DNA from: an uncultured Clostridium sp.
GTDB taxonomy: Bacteria > Bacillota > Clostridia > Lachnospirales > Anaerotignaceae
DNA length: 7,047 bases
Assembly (NCBI GenBank): GCA_947246775.1
Contig: CAMXTM010000105.1
Span: 1-7,047 of the forward strand
Direction: 5' to 3'
Numbering within the stretch: position 1 is the stretch's first letter; each line of letters begins with the position of its first letter. Below are positions 1 through 3,897 of this stretch, piece after piece. The notes under the pieces were generated by a model that had not been told where the DNA came from, searched no databases, and saw only the letters and a program-made list of their open reading frames with translations. The translations under genes were made by a program, and so were the position numbers.

Positions 1-443
1 AAGACGAAGACACTAAAAAAGCAGAAGAACAACAAAATGAAGAATTACAAAACTTGTTTAGAGGTGTATTGAGCAATGAAACAATTAAAGTAAAATCAGA
101 GCCACTCAAAGCAGAACAAGTTTCTGGTATGATAGTATTAACAGAAGAATCTCGTAGAATGTTGGAAATGAAAGAAGCATATGGCGAAAATGAACAAATG
201 AAAATGCTTTTTGCTACAGCAAAACCAGATGAGACATTGATATTAAATAGTAATAATAAATTAGTGCAGTTAATCTGTAAATGGAAAGGCAATGAAGACA
301 AAAAAGAAGATTTAGATTTAATCTGTAAACAAGTGTATGACCTTGCCTTGATGAGCCATAAAGCATTGTCATCAGAAGAAATGACAGCATTTATTGATAG
401 AAGTAACTTGCTTTTACAAAAACTTGCACAATTAGAAGACTAA
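1..443 (+). CDS. htpG: Molecular chaperone HtpG (Hsp90), C-terminal end; 5' part lies outside the window
   Basis: HtpG is the cytosolic bacterial Hsp90, an ATP-driven homodimeric chaperone that helps refold and remodel client proteins. Only the last ~147 residues are visible; the reading frame is open from base 3 to the TAA at 441-443, so the gene starts to the left of the window. The segment has the hallmarks of the HtpG C-terminal dimerisation domain: an EESRRMLEM stretch, the conserved LILNSNNKLVQ strand, and a final helical part with VYDLALMSHKALSSEEM and FIDRSNLLLQKLA, which matches the family pattern for the end of the protein. The C-terminus is complete and ends in the usual acidic tail. 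An internal TTG at 54 is not a start, since sequence upstream continues in frame with charged linker residues (DEDTKKAEEQQNEE). Recognition is from memory of the family, not from a search. Confidence 0.87.
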   Translation, partial: DEDTKKAEEQQNEELQNLFRGVLSNETIKVKSEPLKAEQVSGMIVLTEESRRMLEMKEAYGENEQMKMLFATAKPDETLILNSNNKLVQLICKWKGNEDKKEDLDLICKQVYDLALMSHKALSSEEMTAFIDRSNLLLQKLAQLED

Positions 444-461
444 AATAAAAAAATAAACTTT

Positions 462-522
462 TATAATAGTGCGCAGGGTGACCATATAAAAAAATTTTAT
501 GTGGTTGCCCTATCCTATTATA
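462..522 (+). other. Long RNA hairpin in the htpG 3' UTR
   Basis: A two-tier inverted repeat starts 18 bases after the htpG stop. The outer arms TATAATAG (462-469) and CTATTATA (515-522) are perfect complements. The inner arms 475-491 and 495-511 form an uninterrupted 17-bp helix with a three-base loop if read as plus-strand RNA. Three of those pairs are G-U wobbles (479/507, 480/506, 485/501), which would be A-C mismatches in the minus-strand RNA. That asymmetry suggests selection on a plus-strand transcript, so it is probably a processing or stabilising structure, or part of the terminator, of the htpG mRNA. No U-run follows directly, so it is not a textbook intrinsic terminator. A small palindromic repeat family is the alternative. 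Confidence 0.55.
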
Positions 523-523
523 T

Positions 524-554
524 AAAAAAACACTTATGCTCAGATAAGTGCTTT
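524..554 (-). terminator. Intrinsic terminator, best on the minus strand
   Basis: CACTTAT (531-537) and ATAAGTG (544-550) form a perfect 7-bp stem with a six-base loop. On the minus strand the stem is followed by a run of seven T (524-530), a good Rho-independent terminator. On the plus strand it is followed only by CTTTAC. It could catch read-through of the toxin mRNA coming from the right, and may help end htpG transcription from the left. Confidence 0.6.
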
Positions 555-581
555 ACAAACTAGATTATAATGTGTTATAAT
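552..581 (+). promoter_or_regulatory. Promoter of the antitoxin RNA
   Basis: A -35 box TTTACA (552-557) and a -10 box TATAAT (576-581) are separated by 18 bases. The expected start is around A588-A590, just before the structured RNA. A second TATAAT at 566-571 has no suitable -35 and is taken as incidental. Confidence 0.65.
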
Positions 582-586
582 TTGTT

Positions 587-628
587 TATAAAAAGAGCAG
601 CCAACCACACAGTGGTTCGCTCCGCTCT
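587..628 (-). terminator. Probable terminator of the toxin mRNA
   Basis: Read on the minus strand, AGAGC (628-624) pairs with GCTCT (598-594), enclosing the AACCAC/GTGGTT hairpin, and is followed directly by T-rich sequence (five T at 594-590). This would end the toxin mRNA at about 590, giving a messenger of about 250 nt whose 3' end coincides with the 5' end of the antitoxin RNA. The internal loops weaken the stem, so some read-through to the hairpin at 531-550 is likely. Confidence 0.5.
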
Positions 629-686
629 CTAGTTTAGTCTGAAGACTACCCTAGCTCTGCGCAAGCTATGATGGGTAGTTTTTTAT
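588..686 (+). ncRNA. Putative type I antitoxin: small antisense RNA
   Basis: This stretch has no convincing ORF but has a promoter, stable structure and a strong terminator, giving an RNA of about 100 nt. The 5' part folds as AACCAC (603-608) / GTGGTT (612-617) closed by AGAGC (594-598) / GCTCT (624-628). A small AGTC-TGAA-GACT hairpin (636-647) overlaps the foot of the terminator. The RNA converges on the minus-strand toxin gene and is fully complementary to the toxin mRNA 3' UTR, stopping about 18 bases short of its stop codon. Such 3'-end antisense overlap is known for the Bacillus TxpA/RatA and BsrG/SR4 type I systems, where duplex formation leads to RNase III cleavage and decay. I do not recognise an Rfam family; it lacks the SRP RNA core and a T-box sequence. 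Function is inferred from position and structure. Confidence 0.7.
645..684 (+). terminator. Intrinsic terminator of the antitoxin RNA
   Basis: ACTACCC (645-651) pairs with GGGTAGT (673-679), extended inside by TAGCT (652-656) / AGCTA (664-668). Six T follow (679-684). This is a strong Rho-independent terminator with a long stem and defines the 3' end of the small RNA. Confidence 0.85.
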
Positions 687-703
687 TACCTAAAAAATTT
701 CTC

Positions 704-784
704 TTACATTTTAAAATAAGAGAGAAGGTCAATTATGACAATAAGTATCGTCAAAAACAAATAAATTTTTTCGAATTTTGTCAT
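704..784 (-). CDS. Small hydrophobic holin-like toxin of a type I toxin-antitoxin system (26 aa)
   Basis: The product begins MTKFEKIYLF and continues with a stretch of mostly Leu, Ile and Val (residues 7-21, broken by T12 and D19), ending in SYFKM. That is one short membrane helix with a charged N-terminus and a basic tail. The opening M-T-x-[FY]-E pattern, size and helix placement resemble the putative holin-like toxin family (Hol-Tox) of Bacillota, whose members act at the membrane and stop growth when overproduced. The start is chosen because a nearly perfect anti-16S sequence (AAGGGGGTGAT, 798-788) lies 3 bases upstream of the ATG. A consensus promoter lies at 847-875. A convergent antisense RNA covers the 3' UTR. 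The gene is below normal ORF-calling length, so it is easily missed. Family assignment is from pattern recall; the locus architecture is the stronger evidence. Confidence 0.78.
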   Translation of the reverse strand: MTKFEKIYLFLTILIVIIDLLSYFKM

Positions 785-787
785 AAT

Positions 788-816
788 ATCACCCCCTTCC
801 CTACTAGAGAGGGGGT
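788..816 (-). promoter_or_regulatory. Toxin Shine-Dalgarno sequence sequestered in a 5' UTR hairpin
   Basis: The ribosome site AAGGGGGTGAT (798-788) differs from the full anti-16S complement at one base, so it is unusually strong. Its GGGGGT (796-791) pairs perfectly with ACCCCC (816-811) upstream, and the helix can extend inward through T-A, T-G and C-G pairs to an AGTA loop. Translation should be low until this stem opens. Blocking of the ribosome site by mRNA structure is a regular feature of type I toxins. Confidence 0.7.
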
Positions 817-846
817 ACAAACCACCCGTCTTGGCTGCTCGTTGCC

Positions 847-875
847 ATTATAGCACAGCTGTTTCCATATTTCAA
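847..875 (-). promoter_or_regulatory. Strong promoter of the toxin gene
   Basis: On the minus strand, TTGAAA (875-870), a 17-base spacer and TATAAT (852-847), with an extended -10 TG one base upstream of the -10 box (TGC, 855-853). The predicted start is near 840, so the mRNA would begin at the GAGCAGCCAA block. The match is one base from consensus, so the toxin mRNA should be made constantly and controlled after transcription. Confidence 0.85.
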
Positions 876-944
876 CAAATAATTCCCTATCGTCAAACTA
901 TGTAAAAGTACTACATAATTTACCAAAACAGCACAAACAAAGTA

Positions 945-973
945 TAGACACCTTTTATATTCGATGATATACT
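945..973 (+). promoter_or_regulatory. Promoter of purC
   Basis: TAGACA (945-950), a 17-base spacer and TATACT (968-973) with an extended -10 TGA (965-967). The expected start near 980 leaves a leader of only about 25 nt, too short for a riboswitch. An ATGTA/TACAT inverted repeat (900-916) lies upstream of the -35 and could be an operator, but nothing else supports that. Confidence 0.75.
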
Positions 974-1004
974 ACAAATATATCAAAATTTAGGAGGTTT
1001 TTTC

Positions 1005-1682
1005 ATGGAAAAAATATATCAAGGCAAAACAAAAGATGTATACAAATTGGACAACGGCAATTTTCAGCTTGTGTTTAAAGATGATGTAACAGGTGAAAAT
1101 GGCGTATTTGACCCAGGTGCAAATACAGTTGGATTGTCTATAGAGGGTATTGGTAAAGAAAATTTAAAAACAAGTGTTTACTTTTTTGAAATATTAAAAA
1201 AAGCAGGTGTAAAAACACATTATGTTAGTGCTGATGTAGATGCTTCTACGATGGAAGTATTGCCAGCAAAAGTATTTGGCAAAGGTTTGGAAATTATTTG
1301 TCGTTTTAAAGCAACAGGTAGTTTTATCCGCCGCTATGGCAACTATATAGAAGATGGTACACCTTTAGATGCCTATGTAGAAGTAACTTGTAAAGATGAT
1401 GGCAGAGGAGACCCACTGATTACAAAAGAGGGCTTACAGGCATTAAATATTATGACAGCAGCACAATTTGATGCCATTGTTGCAGAAACAAAACAAATTT
1501 GTACTGTAATAAAAGATACATTAGCACAAAAAGGCTTAGACCTCTATGACATTAAATTAGAATTTGGCTACTATGGCGATGAAGTTATCTTAATTGATGA
1601 AATTGCTTCTGGCAATATGAGAGTATATAAAGATGGCAAAATTGTAGACCCTATTGACTTGACAAAAATGATACTTGCTTAA
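1005..1682 (+). CDS. purC: Phosphoribosylaminoimidazole-succinocarboxamide synthase (SAICAR synthetase), divergent type
   Basis: SAICAR synthetase joins aspartate to CAIR using ATP in de novo purine synthesis, in the cytosol. The 225 residues match the family's usual length. Visible family features are: the N-terminal ATP-binding GKTKDVY (residues 7-13); KDD...GDPLI (about 130-140), equivalent to the KDDALGDPLIN region; DIKLEFG (about 182-188), the second signature; and [16 protein letters not shown] (about 196-211), in the place of the DE..PD..R segment. The first signature is altered: the usual R-N-x-x-A-G-S appears as R-F-K-A-T-G-S. The start is fixed by AGGAGG (992-997) seven bases before the ATG. 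It is not beside other pur genes but is followed by an unknown gene at 1701. It may be a bona fide PurC of a clostridial branch or a paralogue with shifted substrate. Confidence 0.8.
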   Translation: MEKIYQGKTKDVYKLDNGNFQLVFKDDVTGENGVFDPGANTVGLSIEGIGKENLKTSVYFFEILKKAGVKTHYVSADVDASTMEVLPAKVFGKGLEIICRFKATGSFIRRYGNYIEDGTPLDAYVEVTCKDDGRGDPLITKEGLQALNIMTAAQFDAIVAETKQICTVIKDTLAQKGLDLYDIKLEFGYYGDEVILIDEIASGNMRVYKDGKIVDPIDLTKMILA

Positions 1683-1700
1683 GGAAAGAAGTGTTGCAAT

Positions 1701-2321
1701 ATGGATAAAAATTTGCAATATATTCGAGATGTAAAAATGGAAGATTTGCCATGGAATAGGTTAACAACAGCTTATGTTAGAGCAACCGCATTTCCAGAAT
1801 ATTTTGCTACAATAGAAAATATGTCAAATAAGTCTAAAGTAAAAAGTGCGCTTCATGAAGTATTGCGTAATATAGAACATCAAAGCACATTGTGGCGTGC
1901 AACTCCTTTTTCTATGATTTTTTTGGTGCGTATCTTTAAAAAAGCAGTTGCAGAAAGGAATGATAATGCTGCTGCACTTCTTATTGTAGAGGAATTGCTG
2001 TGGTTTTTTAAATTGATTGCAGAACTTTTCCATGAAACAGAACAATATAAGACGGAACAAAAAGATGATACTAAGCCATTGCCTTATTTTGGCGATATGC
2101 TTAGAGAAGAGTTTTTATTTCCTGAAGAAGCTGATGAGGAAGAGGAAGAAGCATTTTGGGAAGAAGATGTCGAAAAATCTTGTGATGAGATGTTTGAACA
2201 GTTGTGGTATAGTTTTTACTATTATTCCTATCAAGTGATTTTAACTTGTAAAGAAACGTTAGAAAAGATAGATAATGCTGCTTTTAAGGAAGAGGTACAA
2301 CAACTGCAAAATTTGTTATAA
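1701..2321 (+). CDS. Uncharacterised acidic helical protein, cotranscribed with purC
   Basis: I do not recognise a named family. The 206-residue product is probably cytosolic, with no signal peptide and no clear membrane segment. It looks mostly helical. An N-terminal part (1-70) holds the motifs MEDLPWNRLTTAY and NIEHQSTLWRATPF and looks conserved in style. A hydrophobic helical stretch runs from 71 to 110. A strongly acidic segment (142-157, mostly Glu and Asp) comes before an aromatic YSFYYYSYQ stretch (170-178). The gene begins 18 bases after the purC stop with a modest AAGGAAAGAAG ribosome site and is followed by a strong terminator, so purC and this gene form a two-gene unit. The acidic, single-domain build is like some immunity or inhibitor proteins, but I see no toxin partner, so that is speculation. 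Confidence 0.85.
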   Translation: MDKNLQYIRDVKMEDLPWNRLTTAYVRATAFPEYFATIENMSNKSKVKSALHEVLRNIEHQSTLWRATPFSMIFLVRIFKKAVAERNDNAAALLIVEELLWFFKLIAELFHETEQYKTEQKDDTKPLPYFGDMLREEFLFPEEADEEEEEAFWEEDVEKSCDEMFEQLWYSFYYYSYQVILTCKETLEKIDNAAFKEEVQQLQNLL

Positions 2322-2330
2322 AATAAAGGA

Positions 2331-2360
2331 AAAACCTATCTTGTTTAGATAGGTTTTTTT
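2331..2360. terminator. Bidirectional intrinsic terminator after the purC unit
   Basis: AAAACCTATC (2331-2340) and GATAGGTTTT (2348-2357) form a perfect 10-bp stem with a seven-base loop. T runs follow on the plus strand (2354-2360). On the minus strand the A tract at 2328-2334 gives a similar T run. It can end both the purC unit and the convergent XRE operon, whose last stop is at 2403. Confidence 0.9.
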
Positions 2361-2402
2361 GATTTATTTAAATTTGATAGTTTTTTAAATGCGATAATAA
2401 AG

Positions 2403-2819
2403 TTAAAATCTTTTTTGGCTATTTTTTTGCTTTTGATTTACTGAAATTCTGTAATTTTCTAAAAACTCTATGATATGTTCAAAATGATAAGGTTTCATTA
2501 TTTTTAAAAAATTCAATAGCTTTTCTGTATCATTTTTACATAATCTTTTTAGCTCTTGGTAAATTTCTTTTGTATTGATAGGATTAGTTAAGTCACAATC
2601 AAAAAATTCCATAGGAGTAACACAAAGATATTCACAGATTTCTAAAAAACTTTCTATACTTGGTAATGATGCACCTGAAACAATATTATGAATATATCCA
2701 TGACCTCGTCCCATATCTAAACTCATTTCTCTTTCAGAAATATCTCTTTGTAGTCTTAATTGAGTAATCCTTTCACGAATAAAATTAGTATCTATTCTAT
2801 TTACATCATTAGATTGCAT
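2403..2819 (-). CDS. XRE-family helix-turn-helix regulator C (138 aa)
   Basis: A DNA-binding repressor-type protein with a Cro/CI-like five-helix domain at about residues 13-73 (FIRERITQLRLQRDISEREMS, then the recognition-helix area GHGYIHNIVSG, and PSIESFLEICEYLCVTPMEFF). A helical tail of about 60 residues probably mediates oligomerisation. The HTH is less canonical than in its two neighbours: the usual T-Q-x-x-L-A is replaced by S-E-R-E-M-S. The ATG has AGAGGT (2832-2827) seven bases upstream. It is the last of three tandem XRE genes, 46 bp after the second, most likely in one operon. Its C-terminus is basic (NQKQKNSQKRF). The target is unknown; autoregulation of the shared control region at 3585-3897 is a reasonable guess. 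Confidence 0.82.
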   Translation of the reverse strand: MQSNDVNRIDTNFIRERITQLRLQRDISEREMSLDMGRGHGYIHNIVSGASLPSIESFLEICEYLCVTPMEFFDCDLTNPINTKEIYQELKRLCKNDTEKLLNFLKIMKPYHFEHIIEFLENYRISVNQKQKNSQKRF

Positions 2820-2865
2820 ATAAAATACCTCTTATTTTTAAAGTAATTTAAATAAAAATTTATTT

Positions 2866-3186
2866 CTATAAAATCCGAATGATTTTTAGTATTTTTTCTT
2901 TTTTCTCAATATCCAAATTTTGAAGAACTCTCAATATTTCATTATCTAAAGCAAGTGTATCATTATGATATTGATTAGATAAAAGATAATCTATTGAAGT
3001 ATGAAGTGCATTTGCAATAGCAAGTAGTACATTTAAACTAGCTTTTGTATAGTTATTTTCAATATTAGAAATATGGGAAGGATTACAACCAACAATTTCT
3101 GCAAGTTTTTCTTGTGTTAATCCCTCAGACAAACGTACTTTTTTAATTGTTAGTCCTAATTGCTTATAATCTACTTCTACTTGCAA
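2866..3186 (-). CDS. XRE-family helix-turn-helix regulator B (106 aa)
   Basis: A canonical XRE domain fills residues 6-66: LGLTIKKVRLSEGLTQEKLAEIVGC, the recognition helix SHISNIEN, then LNVLLAIANALHTSIDYLL. A short helical tail (LDNEILRVLQNLDIEKKEKILKIIRIL) follows. It is a predicted sequence-specific cytosolic transcription regulator. I start it at a TTG (3186-3184), because AAGGTG (3198-3193) then sits six bases upstream. The GTG at 3195, which would add three residues, overlaps that ribosome site and leaves no spacing. It is the middle gene of the three-XRE array, 53 bp (from this start) after gene A. The gap contains a perfect AATACA-TAT-TGTATT dyad. It is the most standard of the three. 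Confidence 0.85.
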   Translation of the reverse strand: MQVEVDYKQLGLTIKKVRLSEGLTQEKLAEIVGCNPSHISNIENNYTKASLNVLLAIANALHTSIDYLLSNQYHNDTLALDNEILRVLQNLDIEKKEKILKIIRIL

Positions 3187-3225
3187 TAAAAACACCTTTC
3201 CTTTACTTGCTATTTCTAAATCTTC

Positions 3226-3240
3226 AATACATATTGTATT
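3226..3240. repeat. Short perfect inverted repeat between XRE genes A and B
   Basis: AATACA (3226-3231) and TGTATT (3235-3240) with a three-base centre overlap the end of XRE gene A. It could be an operator or a weak hairpin between cistrons. No convincing promoter accompanies it. Confidence 0.35.
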
Positions 3241-3584
3241 TATTCTTTTAAAAATGGAACACTTTCCTTTAGCATATTTAGTATTACTGCTAATTGATTA
3301 TCTGTACAATGATATAACAACTCATTTATTTCTTGTAAATATATATTATTTTCCTTTGTTTTCTCTTGTATTAAGGGAACAGTAATAATATCATTTGCTG
3401 TTATATTAAAATATTTCATTAAATCAACCAGCTTATCTAAACTAAATCTTCTTTCTCCTCTTTCACATTGCCCTAAGTAATTTGTATCTGTTGCTAACAC
3501 TTCTGCAAGTTTTTCTAATGTTAGCCCTCTTAATTTTCTATATTTTCTGATATTTTTTCCTATTTCAAGAGATAACTCGTCCAT
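3240..3584 (-). CDS. XRE-family helix-turn-helix regulator A (114 aa), first gene of the XRE array
   Basis: A predicted DNA-binding regulator. The Cro/CI-type domain covers residues 6-66: IGKNIRKYRKLRGLTLEKLAEVL, then TNYLGQCERGERRFSLDKLVDLMKYF and a closing NITANDII. A helical tail of about 45 residues follows (YLQEINELLYHCTDNQLAVILNMLKES), of the form often seen in clostridial XRE regulators. AAGG lies about 11 bases before the ATG, a rather long spacing. Being closest to the divergent control region, it is the likeliest repressor of that region. An extended -10 promoter at 3616-3624 would serve it and the two genes behind it. Confidence 0.85.
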   Translation of the reverse strand: MDELSLEIGKNIRKYRKLRGLTLEKLAEVLATDTNYLGQCERGERRFSLDKLVDLMKYFNITANDIITVPLIQEKTKENNIYLQEINELLYHCTDNQLAVILNMLKESVPFLKE

Positions 3585-3615
3585 ATTATCATCAACCTTT
3601 TTTAAATTATTGTAT

Positions 3616-3624
3616 ATTATATCA
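3616..3624 (-). promoter_or_regulatory. Extended -10 promoter for the three-XRE operon
   Basis: On the minus strand TGA followed by TATAAT (3621-3616) makes an extended -10 element; no good -35 lies upstream. The predicted leader is about 25 nt. Promoters of this kind are often weak and dependent on regulators. Confidence 0.5.
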
Positions 3625-3644
3625 ATAAAAGAGACGAGTTACGC

Positions 3645-3667
3645 ATTGCTTGTTATAGCAAAGCAAT
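3645..3667. promoter_or_regulatory. Candidate operator: inverted repeat between the divergent promoters
   Basis: ATTGCTT (3645-3651) and AAGCAAT (3661-3667) are perfect complements with a nine-base centre; a nested TTGCT/AGCAA pair (3646-3650 / 3657-3661) also exists. It lies upstream of both the XRE promoter and the first plus-strand promoter, a plausible binding site for one of the XRE proteins. This is inference from symmetry and position only. Confidence 0.4.
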
Positions 3668-3682
3668 TTGCAATTAAAAATA

Positions 3683-3711
3683 TTGACAATGCTATTTGCT
3701 TATCCTATAAT
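3683..3711 (+). promoter_or_regulatory. Consensus sigma-A promoter P1 upstream of the 79-residue gene
   Basis: TTGACA (3683-3688), exactly 17 bases, then TATAAT (3706-3711): a 12 out of 12 match with ideal spacing. The predicted start near 3718 leaves about 180 nt before the coding start. A promoter this good normally needs repression, and a dyad covers its start site. Confidence 0.85.
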
Positions 3712-3712
3712 A

Positions 3713-3739
3713 GAAAATAGAAATGAGATTTTTATTTTC
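3713..3739. promoter_or_regulatory. AT-rich palindrome over the P1 start site
   Basis: Two 12-base arms (3713-3724 and 3728-3739) are complementary in 11 positions plus one G-T, around a GAG centre. It begins two bases after the -10 box and spans the predicted start, the classic position for a repressor operator. It would also form a hairpin at the 5' end of the RNA. Confidence 0.5.
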
Positions 3740-3779
3740 AAAAATTTGTAAATAACACTATTTTTTAACTATCAATCAA

Positions 3780-3808
3780 TTGACTTTTTATCACAAGCTA
3801 TGTATAAT
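3780..3808 (+). promoter_or_regulatory. Second near-consensus promoter P2 upstream of the 79-residue gene
   Basis: TTGACT (3780-3785), 17 bases, then TATAAT (3803-3808): 11 of 12 consensus positions. The predicted start near 3815 leaves a leader of about 83 nt. Confidence 0.78.
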
Positions 3809-3812
3809 AATA

Positions 3813-3824
3813 TCCATATATGGA
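3813..3824. promoter_or_regulatory. Perfect 12-bp palindrome at the P2 start site
   Basis: TCCATATATGGA is fully self-complementary and lies four bases after the P2 -10 box, covering the expected transcription start. Like the dyad at P1, it is well placed to be a repressor operator, though its sequence differs from that dyad, so a different XRE protein might bind it. Confidence 0.5.
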
Positions 3825-3897
3825 ATAACATGGTAAAAATAGCAAATAATTATATATAATTAGAAAACTTTTAATTTTTTAAGTTGGAGGGTTTACA

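Larger units (their letters stand above)
595..840. repeat. Interrupted inverted repeat flanking the toxin gene
   Basis: The left arm (595-633) and right arm (803-840, opposite strand) share three blocks in the same order. GAGCAGCCAA lies at 595-604 and 840-831, GTGGTT at 612-617 and 825-820, and CTCTCTAGT at 625-633 and 811-803. Both the antitoxin RNA and the toxin mRNA therefore begin with nearly the same sequence, and the toxin mRNA 5' end is complementary to its own 3' end over about 25 base pairs. The spacers between the blocks differ, which argues for conserved pairing and against a recent duplication. Confidence 0.8.

Noticed and set aside
588..686. Small SRP RNA, 6S RNA or tmRNA
   Set aside because: The size fits small SRP RNA, but the conserved GGAAG/AGCAGCC helix-8 core is absent; only an incidental GCAGCC is present. 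6S and tmRNA are longer.
595..840. Insertion sequence with terminal inverted repeats
   Set aside because: No transposase could fit in 246 bases, there are no target-site duplications, and the arms coincide with the predicted 5' ends of two RNAs, which toxin-antitoxin architecture explains better.
668..853. Plus-strand ORF of 61 codons
   Set aside because: It overlaps the antitoxin terminator and the toxin gene on the opposite strand, has no ribosome site and no recognisable composition. It is a shadow of the toxin region.
444..1004. Riboswitch or T-box controlling purC
   Set aside because: The purC promoter at 945-973 gives a leader of only about 25 nt. The structured RNA upstream ends at its own terminator near 686, over 300 bases before purC, and lacks T-box or purine-aptamer hallmarks.
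1824..2238. Overlapping ORFs inside the 206-residue gene on both strands
   Set aside because: They are low-complexity, lysine- or cysteine-rich translations without ribosome sites. The main frame has a clear start and terminator.
2403..3584. Prophage remnant
   Set aside because: XRE repeats and a hub with palindromes are phage-like, but no integrase, attachment-site repeat or phage structural gene was found.
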